Assembly: GCA_037575805.1 (NCBI GenBank)
Contig: JAZHPD010000070.1
Coordinates: 1-64,000 of the forward strand
DNA: 64,000 nt
Reading direction: 5' to 3'
DNA from: Lecanicillium sp. G3
Lineage: Eukaryota > Ascomycota > Sordariomycetes > Hypocreales > Cordycipitaceae
Each line of letters begins with the position of its first letter. The stretch's first letter is position 1. The position numbers and the translations under genes were made by a program. Shown one piece after another: positions 37,276-45,805 of this stretch. Under the pieces are notes generated by a model, which worked only from the letters and a program-made list of their open reading frames with translations, was not told the DNA's origin and ran no database searches.

Positions 37276-38731
37276 ATGGACGCGAATGGCCTCTCGCCGC
37301 TCATCCCCATCCCTTGGACCGGAGTCCGGCGCTGGCTCGACGCCGCGGAGCGGCAGCAGGCCATGAGCGGCGGCTCGACGGCGCACATCCCGCGCGCGCA
37401 GCTCCTCGCCCTCTCGCAGCTCGCGCAGTTTGTCGAGGAGCCGCCCGTGTCGCGCGAGGACCACGTCAGCAAGCTCCTCCGTATGTTGCCCGCGTCCTTC
37501 CCCTCCACAGAGGGCGGCGATGACGGCGGCGGCAGCGGCAGCGGCGCAGCAGCAGCAGCAGCAGCCGATACATCGTCGCCTATGGATGGCGTCCGTTTCG
37601 CTAATGGGACGTCTCTGGCAGAGTTTACGCAGGGCAAGAGGCTCGGCGCGCCGACGTTTGAGGTGGCAGACCCGATCGAGGTGCCGGTGCAGGGCGCGTT
37701 CCAGCTGCGGTGGCAGTGTAGGTGCGTGCTGCCGTTTTGCGATCGAGTATTCCCCGCGATGGGGCCGGGTAGGGTTCCGGTCTTGTTTGCGAGTAAGAAG
37801 GTATGGAATATAAAGGCGAGGATGACTGATTTCATGGGGACGAGGCTGACATGCTTGTTTTTGATATTGGCAGGAAGCAAAACAGTATGCCGCGATGGAG
37901 GCGCTGGAGTACCTAAACAAGACGCTGGCAGCAGCCCCAGCGCCTCAACGACAACAGCAACCGCAAGCAGAGGTGCAGCAGCCGCAGCAGCAGCAGCATC
38001 TTCCGTCACAGTACATGTGGCAGCAGGTGCCTCAGCAGGTGCCGCAGCAGATGCCGCAACAGCTACCGCCGCAGTTCGCCCAGCACCATCAGGCCGGCCC
38101 CGTCCCCATCGCCCAGCAGCAGCAGCAGCAGCAGCAGCAGCGCTTTGCCGCGATGGCCGACGCATCGCACAACGGGGCCGGGGTGAAGAAGCACGTCCTC
38201 GACTCCCCTCCCTCGCGCAGCAACCGCACCTCCGCCAGGCAGCGGCACTCTCAGCTAACATCACCCGCCACCGTCTCCATCCCCGCCTCGCCCGGGGTCG
38301 AGGTCGAGATGCTCTCGGCACCACCACCACCACCACCACCACCACCACCGCAGCCCGCCGCGGCCCCCGTCGCCGCAGCTGCGGCACCGGTTACCTCGCC
38401 GACGCCGGCCCCCGTCATCCCGTCCCCCAAGACCAAGCAAAAGGAGGCCAAGCTCGAGCAGGGCCGGCTCTTCGACAACATCGCGCGCCTGTGCTCGCGG
38501 CTCGGCATCGCGCAGCCGCAGTACCGGCTGGAGCAGGACCCGACGCGGCCCAACTTCTTCAGCGGCCGCGCCGAGTTCTCGGTGGGGTCGCGGGTCCCCG
38601 ACGACATGGCGGTGGTGCACGGGGTGCTGGGCAAGAAGCAGGCGCGGATACAGCTGGCGGAGCAGGTGCTGGAGTGGATGTCTCGCGAGGAGGTGCTGCG
38701 CCGGGAGATGGTGAATGGGCTGCTGGATTAG
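37276..38731 (+). CDS. Double-stranded RNA-binding domain protein
   Basis: Two exons (37276-37800, 37874-38731) joined by a 73-bp intron (GTATGG...CAG) yield 460 residues. A first dsRBD spans about 110-190 (LAEFTQGKRLGAPTFEV...), and its C-terminal helix FASKKEAKQYAAMEALEYL is split exactly by the intron. A second, more divergent dsRBD-like region lies near the C-terminus (GRLFDNIARLCSRLGI, then a beta region and KKQARIQLAEQVLEWM). Between them is a long Gln/Pro/Ala-rich linker with Q9 and P10 runs encoded by CAG and CCA microsatellites. There is no RNase III or helicase domain, so the protein probably binds dsRNA as an accessory factor, for example in RNA silencing or RNA processing. That role is inference; I do not recognise a named orthologue. 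Confidence 0.8.
38116..38350 (+). repeat. Coding CAG and CCA microsatellites (poly-Gln, poly-Pro)
   Basis: A CAG run near 38116-38142 encodes nine glutamines, and a CCA run near 38320-38349 encodes ten prolines, both in the linker of the dsRBD protein. Both are in frame and likely to vary in length. Confidence 0.85.
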
Positions 38732-38933
38732 TGTGGTTCGGCGATGGGGTGTGAAATGTCTGCGAAGGGGCCAGAGTCTCTCTGTATGATGATATGGTAT
38801 GATAAATATTGATGGGAGTCTTGTTGGGGGTGTGCTTGGTTATTCTTGCTTGCTGTTGGGTCTCTACACATTTTTTTTTATATACCACGAATGCAAATCA
38901 TTTGTGTATTTTATTTCTTCTTATTAGACGTAT
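38732..38933. other. Convergent 3' ends, 202 bp
   Basis: The dsRBD gene and the tRNA phosphotransferase gene converge, so their 3' UTRs probably overlap. Confidence 0.6.
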
Positions 38934-39949
38934 TCATGATGATTCCTGTCTCCCTCCTCTCCCGCCTTCTGTCCTCCCGCCCCGTCCTCTCCCCCGGCCT
39001 CCACGCCCTCTGCCCCCGTCCCTCGGACCTTTCCCAAACGGCACCGCGCGACTCACCCCCTCCGGCAGCTGGGCAACCGCCTCCCCATCCCTCCACAGCA
39101 CACCCACATCGTCCTTCCTCCCCGTCACCAGCTTGAAGAACCGGCTGCTCAGCACGCCGTCGGCGTCCCCCTCCGTCAGCAGCACCCCGTTGTCGCTCCG
39201 CCACCACTTGACCCCCTCGTCCATGCTCTTCTCGACGTCAATGTCGATCAGCAGCTGCGCGTCGCGCCGCATGCCGCTCACCACGCCGTCCTCGGGCGTC
39301 CCGGACGCGCAGTGGATGTGGTTCCGGCTCATGACCCTGAGCCCGCCGGAGAGGACGATGGCGTCCCAGAAGGCGTAGTAGGTGCCGTGGAGGACGCGGG
39401 GCGGGACGTTGCCCGCCTCGCGGGTCACGGGGACGAGGAGCGCGGCGGACTCGAGCTTGATGGAGTGGCCCTGGTTGGCGCGGATGAGGTAGTCGGACGG
39501 CGAGGTGGCGGTGGTGCTGTTTTGGGGGTCTCTGGGGATGAGGGAGAAGCGCTGCTTGTCGCTGGTGGCGACGATTTCTTGGACGTCGGCGAGGGTGACG
39601 TTGGCGGATTTGAGAGGGCCCCATTGGAGCTTGCCGAAATGGTTAGCTGTGCTCTGCAGAAAAGGTATTTTTTAGGGGGGAAGTGCTATGAGCGTACCAC
39701 CTTGTCTAGAGGCGCGTAGCCTTGGCTGTCCAGCTTGATGCCCGCATTCTCAGCTTGATGCCGCAACAACCGCGACAGCGCTCTGGACGTCTGGCTCCCT
39801 CCTCCTCCTCCTCCACCTGCCTTGCCGCCTCGTCCACCGCGCCCACCACCGCGTCCGCCTCCTCTGCTCCTCTGCCCATCTGCCTTGTCCATCATCTTGT
39901 CCTGGATATCCAGGTCCGCGGCGCCACTGGCCAGCAGCTCGTCAGCCAT
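38934..39949 (-). CDS. TPT1: tRNA 2'-phosphotransferase (Tpt1/KptA)
   Basis: Two exons (39949-39698, 39653-38934) separated by a 44-bp intron (GTACGC...CAG) give 323 residues. The enzyme removes the splice-junction 2'-phosphate of tRNA using NAD+, the last step of tRNA splicing in fungi. Family motifs are LSRLLRH (58-64), RANQGHSIKLE, VLHGTYYAFWDAIVLSGGL and MSRNHIHCASG, containing the Arg-His-Arg-Arg-type catalytic residues. Unusually, Arg/Gly-rich (RGG) tracts flank the enzyme on both sides: residues 28-43 and the last 30 residues. The frame stays open upstream of 39949 to 40138, with an ATG at 40072 followed by an acid-free, Arg/Ser-rich stretch that could be a mitochondrial presequence. 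However, a CTAAC-CAG acceptor-like site lies in that segment, so it may be 5' UTR with an intron. I chose 39949 for its good context. Confidence 0.9.
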
Positions 39950-41041
39950 CTCGCGGGGTGTTCTTTGTTTTTGCGTATGGATCAGCCTGCAGGCGTTAGT
40001 CTGAGCGAGAGATGTCGTGGGAGCGAGTCGTGGAAGTGAGGCGGTGATGAGTCTTTTTGAGAGTGCGTGCATCCAAGTAAAAATGGCGAGTGAGTGAGTG
40101 AGTGAGTGAGATGAGATGAGATGGAGAGCTGGAGTCACCAGTTGTGCCTGGCTGAGGTGGAAAAATTAGTCACGGACTGTGGAGGCTGCGGCCTGGCCGA
40201 ATGACTGGGCTGCGTCAAGATAGAAAGATGTGAATTTGTTCTCAATATTATAATGTGAAATAATAATCATTGTAAATACATGCAATTCTCCAAAGTTTTT
40301 TAGACTTTGATCACTTTTATCTAACTAGGGCTCTCAGAACGTCACGCATGGTTCACTGGTGGTGGAATACACTAATAACGTCGCCCAGCAGTTAGTTACT
40401 GGCTTGCCCCCTCCACGAAAGCGCAGCGCCGTCTTCCACCCACGACGAATAAAACGACCAGAATGCTTGAAATAAAGGCAACTAGAAGATAAGAAGATCC
40501 AAACGAATAAAAAAAGACAACATTCTTGTTACGAAAAAAAATTGACATTATAAACGCAAACATCACAACGCCAACACCACGCAATGCCCAAACTGCTACC
40601 TACCTGCATACGCACCCCGATGAACAATTTCAAACCAATTACTAAAGCTTAGTTAACAACCACGAACACCCGACCCTTCCCCCGGCTATCGCTACTTTTC
40701 TATGCCTCCGAGCGTCCCGTCCCGCGCGGCTGTTTGAAATCCGGCGTCTTTTTACATTGCACCTCCGGATCACATGTAGTAAATGTGGCGCAATTGATTG
40801 CTAAGCACCGCCCGTTTCTTCAATACCCTGGCTTTCTCCTGTCCCCTCCGAAAATTTATCCCACCCGTTCGCCGAATCCGCGCTTCCCCTCCCGTTCCCC
40901 CCGCCGTGTGTCCGGCCGCCGCGGAACTCCACTTCTTCTATATAAAAGTACATAGAAACAACCGCACCCACACCACAACATCTCACTCACGATTCACGAC
41001 GTCCAAAAAAAGCAAAAAAAAGGCGGGAGAAAAAGAGTTTG
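39950..41041. other. Intergenic region between divergent TPT1 and LigB genes
   Basis: It contains a GAGT tetranucleotide repeat grading into GAGAT (about 40087-40123), an AT-rich middle, and the upstream regions of both genes. A TATATAAA at about 40939 lies 100 bp before the LigB start and is a plausible TATA box. Confidence 0.5.
40087..40123. repeat. GAGT/GAGAT microsatellite
   Basis: Five to six GAGT units followed by three GAGAT units, in the 5' region of TPT1. Confidence 0.85.
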
Positions 41042-42154
41042 ATGGAATTCGTCTGGATCGCCCTCGCCGTCGCTGTACCGTTTATGCTGCGCTTCTTCCG
41101 CGCGACCCCGCCGCCGAAACCAATCATGCCGGTCGCGCCCGTCATCGCGCTGTCCCACGGCGGAGGTACGGGAAACCCGTGATTTCCGGAGATGGGCATC
41201 TCATCTCATCTCAGCTCCAACTTTCCACCTCACCCTCACAACACAACACAACACACAAAAACCGCACTTTTACTAATTAGGTAAATTAAAAACACAGGCC
41301 CGTTGCCGCTCCTCGATGACCCCGGCCACAGAGACATCATCGCCTCCCTGAAAACCCGCGTCCCGCAAATCCTCCGCCTCCACGACCCGGCCCTCCGGCC
41401 CCGCGCCGTCGTCCTCGTCACCGCCCACTGGAGCACCCCTTCCCCGAGCGTGTCCTCCGCCGCCGCTCCCGAGCTCCTCTACGACTACTACGGGTTTCCC
41501 CCGGAGACGTACGAGGTCAAGTACCCTGCCCCGGGTTCCCCCGAGGTCGCGGCGCAGGTGGCTTCGGCGTTTGCGTCCGCCGGCCTGACGCCGACCCTCG
41601 ACGCCGCCCGGGGGTGGGACCACGGCGTCTTCGTCCCGCTCAAGCTCGCCCTGCCGGCCGCCGACGTGCCCATCGTGCAGGTCTCCGTCCTGCAGTCCGA
41701 GGACCCCGCGCAGCACTTCCGCATGGGCCGCGCGCTCGCGGCCCTCCGCGCGTCAAACATTGCCGTCGTCGGCTCCGGGTTCGCGTCGCTGCACAACATC
41801 GGCGTGATGCACCGGATCCGCGGCCTGCCGGGCGGGGCGGCGGCGGCGGTGGACAAGACGCACCCGTCGTTTGTCCAGTTCAAGTCCATGGCGGACGAGT
41901 GGAACGAGCACGTCACCGGCGCGGTGGTGCAGGAGAACGCGACGGCAAGGGAGGAGAGGCTGGGGAGGTGGAGGGAGTTCCCGCACGCGTACACGATGCA
42001 TCCGAGGGGAGGCGGGGAGCACTTCATGCCGCTGATTGTGTGCGCGGGGGCGGGGACGCTGGAGGGTGATGGGGAGGCCAAGATGTACAAGGACGAGTAT
42101 GTCGGGTTGGACATCTTTACGTATTACTGGGGTGCGCCGGCTGTGAGCTCATAA
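41042..42154 (+). CDS. Extradiol ring-cleavage dioxygenase, LigB/DODA type, with N-terminal membrane segment
   Basis: Two exons (41042-41165, 41298-42154) with a 132-bp intron (GTACGG...CAG) give 326 residues. Exon 1 encodes a hydrophobic N-terminal segment (FVWIALAVAVPFML) followed by a basic/proline linker and the metal-binding SHGG; the intron then splits SHGG/GPLPLL. Further family residues are AHWST, a conserved histidine in GSGFASLHNIG and the late HFMPLIVCAGAG. Proteins of this class use Fe(II) or Zn(II) to open catechol rings such as DOPA. Soluble relatives lack a membrane anchor, so the N-terminal helix suggests ER or membrane tethering or a signal peptide. The substrate is unknown and no cluster surrounds the gene. 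Confidence 0.88.
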
Positions 42155-42456
42155 TCAAATCATCGCATAGAAGCATCGTTTTCAATTTGCACAAAAGTCA
42201 CTATCATCACTGGTCTGGATATATTCGTATGTGTTTCTTGATTTATGTTCATGGGCTAGTCTCATCTCCAGAGGGGAGTGCTATGTAACCAGTCATATCT
42301 GTCATTAAACGTATTAAAAAAAAGATGTAAAATCTTTTCGATGCAGTGCCGTTGTTCGCTGCCAGGGTATAATGCATAAAAAGACACGAGAAAATATCAG
42401 CCGCTAAAATCCACGCGAAAATGATCTAAAAGCAAATGGCTATGCGTTTGTGAAGC
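42155..42456. other. Convergent 3' ends
   Basis: 302 bp of AT-rich sequence holding the 3' UTRs of the LigB gene and the arrestin gene. Confidence 0.6.
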
Positions 42457-43941
42457 CTAGGCTTCTTCTTCATCTTCAGACGCCTCGGAGGCGTCGATGC
42501 TCGAGGGGCGCGCGTACAGGGGCTCGAGGTCCTGGTAGTCGACGGGCGACTCGAGCGGGTAGGCGGGCGGGCTGGGCGGGACGTCCTCGTAGATCGGGGG
42601 CGCCTCGTTGTCCCAGCTGACGCCGAGGCCCGAGTGCTCGGTGAGGACGACGCCAAAGTGCATGCGCAGGATGCGGCCGGTGCCCGTGGGGCAGGCCTGG
42701 TGCGTCTTGCCCTCGGAGGCGTACTCCTTGGAGACGATGAGCTCGAGGAGCAGCGAGTGCGAGACCTCGGTGCCGTCTTCGGTCTTGGTGTCGCAGGCGT
42801 ACTTGAGCTCGCCGCTGTGGTTGCGCGCCTGGCTGATGTTGTAGTCGATTTCCATGTCGACGGAGCCGTCGTGGCCGGTGTAGTCCGACTTCCAGCCGTC
42901 GTGAAGCTGCTTCTCGCCGATGATGCGGACCTCATTGCGCGCGGTGCCCCTGACGCCGCCGACGGTGCCCGCCCCGGTGGCATGCTTGTCGCAGGCGGGT
43001 GCGACCGTCTTGATGGTCTCCTCGAGCTTCCAGGTCACCTTCTTGAGCTTCCACAGGTCGACCGTCTTGACCTTTTCGTTGTGGGTCATGAGGCCGTCGA
43101 GCTTGAGAGTCAGCTTGTTGGTGCTGGTGGGGTGGACAACGGAGATGTAGTCGGCGCTGGCCTTGATGTTGGTAGGGGGGAAGACGCGGACGGAGTGGTG
43201 GGGGAAGAGCGGCTCGGGGACGGATCGCTTGACCAGGAGGGTGCGGTCGAACTTGAGCTGGACAGGCGCGGCGGCGGGGCGGTTGACCTGGGCCACGGCG
43301 CGGAACTCGTAGGTGATGGCGACGAGGGGGTTGCTGGTGCTCGCGGGGAGATCGCCGCTGAGCAGTGCAGAGAACGGGAACGCGTGCTTGCCGCGGTGCA
43401 GCTTGGTGGGGTGGTCGAGGAGGACCCAGGCCTGCAGCTCGGTGACCTTGTTCTGGCACTCGGCGCAGTGGCTCTGGCAGGGGCGCCTGTAGGTGGTGTG
43501 GATGCTCAGGCTGGCCTTGAAGCTGTCAACCTCGACGACGTCGTCCTTGATGTCGAGGAAGAGCTGGCCGGAGACGATGGCGCCGGTGCTGTCCTCGCGG
43601 GTGCCGTGGAAGATGATGGGCGGGCTCTCGATGCTCCAGTCGACGGCGGCGGCGCTGCACGCGGCGGGGTTGCACTCGCGGACGGGGGAGCCCGAGGACC
43701 GGCCAAAGGGCAGCGAGAGCTTGTGGTGCTTCTTGACGGCCTCGATCAGGTCGTGGGGCTTGACGGCGTGGTCGTCGGCGTCGGACTCGTAGGGGCTGCC
43801 GGAGACGGAGTTGTTCCTCGAGGACTCGACGGAGGCGGCGCGGGAGGCGTTGCGCGAGGCGTTGCGGGAGCGCGTGGCATTCTTGAACTGGGAGATGTTG
43901 CCGGTCGAGGACCGCAGGAAGTTGGAAACGAGGTGCGGCAT
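42457..43941 (-). CDS. Alpha-arrestin (arrestin-related trafficking adaptor, probably LDB19/Art1-like)
   Basis: Single exon, 494 residues from 43941. The Ser/Asn/Arg-rich N-terminus precedes an arrestin-type beta-sandwich (IFHGTREDSTGAIVSGQLFL, DSFKASLSIHTTYRR, then a CxxxC-like pair in CQSHCAECQ and VTELQAWVLLDHPTKLHRGK) and a second arrestin half (RTLLVKRSVPEPLFPHHSVR...). Near the C-terminus are two PPxY motifs, PPIY (448-451) and PPAY (458-461), which recruit the Rsp5/Nedd4 ubiquitin ligase. The family links nutrient transporters at the plasma membrane to Rsp5 for ubiquitination and endocytosis. The cysteine-bearing insert is what suggests LDB19/Art1 rather than other arrestins; that is a recollection, not proof. 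An in-frame ATG at 44037 would add 32 Ser/Thr-rich residues; 43941 starts the conserved part. Confidence 0.85.
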   Translation of the reverse strand: MPHLVSNFLRSSTGNISQFKNATRSRNASRNASRAASVESSRNNSVSGSPYESDADDHAVKPHDLIEAVKKHHKLSLPFGRSSGSPVRECNPAACSAAAVDWSIESPPIIFHGTREDSTGAIVSGQLFLDIKDDVVEVDSFKASLSIHTTYRRPCQSHCAECQNKVTELQAWVLLDHPTKLHRGKHAFPFSALLSGDLPASTSNPLVAITYEFRAVAQVNRPAAAPVQLKFDRTLLVKRSVPEPLFPHHSVRVFPPTNIKASADYISVVHPTSTNKLTLKLDGLMTHNEKVKTVDLWKLKKVTWKLEETIKTVAPACDKHATGAGTVGGVRGTARNEVRIIGEKQLHDGWKSDYTGHDGSVDMEIDYNISQARNHSGELKYACDTKTEDGTEVSHSLLLELIVSKEYASEGKTHQACPTGTGRILRMHFGVVLTEHSGLGVSWDNEAPPIYEDVPPSPPAYPLESPVDYQDLEPLYARPSSIDASEASEDEEEA

Positions 43942-45410
43942 GGTGGCGGTGGTGTGTCGCGTGTAAGTGGACGTGGATGTAGAAGCCGCCGTGAATGTCT
44001 TGGGACTGCTAGTGTCGCTGGTGTTATAAGCCGACACGGTCGAAGCCCCGAGTGAATCGGTCTAATGTACCCCTCCTTGGAAGATCTGACGTCGTTGTAT
44101 TGACAGCAGGAGGGGCACACGACTCAAGCCTTGCGCCAGCAGAGAAATCTTGGCTGTGCGAGGGCTGGGGAGCGGTGGTGGTGATGCTGCTATGCAGGCG
44201 ACTTGTCGCAAGAGAGAAGAGCTAGCGGACGAGCGACGGACTCATTCAGGTCGATGTGTCTCGAGTGTAATACTCGGCCGGATGACGATTTCCGGGGTGC
44301 AGGCCTGCTTTTTAAACAATTCCGAGGAAATGTGTCGAGCAGGAGCGTAGTGCTGGACGCCACCGAAGATGGGATTGGCGGAAGGGCGCAGGTGGGAAGC
44401 CCCGAAGTCGGGCGGCGCAATGTGCTTGCAGGGGAATAGCGCAGGATGTCGTCAGCGCCTGATTAACGAGCGTGGGAATGTAGCGTTATTGCCGTGGAGC
44501 CGTGTTTTTAGCACTTCTTGTAAGCCTGTGCTTTGTAAAAAGGATCTGGGGGGAGCGATGGTGGTGGCTGTCTCGTTTGTAGCGGAAGCTGAGCTGAAGC
44601 TGTAAGCCAGTGGCTTTGTAGGTGTGCCTGGTAGTATAAGGGTTGATGCGGGTGGGCAGCAGGTAGGGACGGTGTATGTCGTTTGTGTAACAGTGACTGG
44701 GGGAACAAGAAGTCTGGGGAAAAGGGACGGGTAAACGGTTTTATATATACGAATCGTGAAAGAAAAGTTTGGGGAAGAGGGCATCGACGACTATTATACG
44801 GGACGACGTGGGTGGACAGGCGGGCGGAAAAATTTATGTGTCATTCAAGGAATGAGAGCGAGGTACATGCAACTGACTTGTTTGTCGCGGCCCAGAAGCC
44901 CGTCCATGGCCGATGGGACCCAGAAAATTGATGCTTCGTGTGGACGAGGTACGTACCAAAGTACCAAAGTACTCCCTGTACTCCCGTAGCGTTCGAGTAA
45001 CTACATCAGGTCCCATCAGGTCCCATCGGGGGGGGGGGCCAGCATGGGGGGCGTGTAGCAGTCATGGCCCACAAGTGCATGTAGGTAGTGGAGCCGTGCG
45101 CGCCCTGGCCTGTGGCGCGCCATTGCCATGACAGCTGGCGGGAGGAAGTCAGTCTGTTTTGGCAGCTGGCGGGCAAAAAGAAGTGGCAGCTAGCGGAGGG
45201 AAGCCGGAGGTAAGGTGGCAGCGAAGGACGGCGGCAGGGTGGCCAGACAAAACGGGACCATTCTGGCAGGCGGCTGGGCAGCTGGCAAAAGAAGCAAACG
45301 GAGAATGCAGGACGTGGCAGACGGCAGACGGCAGACGGCAGAGCAAAAAAACGCAAGACAAAAAGGGGAACTAATTCGGTCACAGAACAGCTTTTTGTCA
45401 GCTTTGTAGT

Positions 45411-45462
45411 TGGGTACGTACCTCGAAATGCAAAAAAACAAGGTAGGTACCTACCTACCTAC
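45411..45462. repeat. GGTAGGTACCTACC-type repeat
   Basis: Two GGTACGTACC/GGTAGGTACC palindromic blocks and three tandem ACCT units in non-coding DNA. Confidence 0.75.
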
Positions 45463-45789
45463 AACAACTTCGCGAATGCACCAAGTAAAAAGTTACTTTT
45501 TTGTACGGGCGGGTTCCACCGCTGTAGATACTTGCTTAATGCGCCATCTCCAGGGGAAAAGAGGTAATGAGTTTGCTGCTAATAACGCGGGTCGGGAGCA
45601 GATTTCGGGGCCGCAACCTTGCCCAGAAGGTCTAGAAAAAAGCCATTTGGGTTAACTTTACCGGCAACGATGATCAGCGCCGAGCCAGCAGTTGGATCAT
45701 GTCTCGATTTTTTTTTTTCCAATGATGATCTGCCCGGATGCAGAACGAACGCACGGCAAAAGCAGTGAACATACCAGTATGTAACCCCT

Positions 45790-45805
45790 CCCCCCCCCCC
45801 CCCCC
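45790..45805. repeat. C16 homopolymer
   Basis: Uninterrupted run of 16 C in non-coding DNA. Confidence 0.9.

Noticed and set aside
42634..44055. 473-codon plus-strand frame opposite the arrestin gene
   Set aside because: It is a shadow of the GC-rich arrestin gene: Val/Gly/Leu/Asp-rich, no domain, while the minus strand has a clear arrestin fold.
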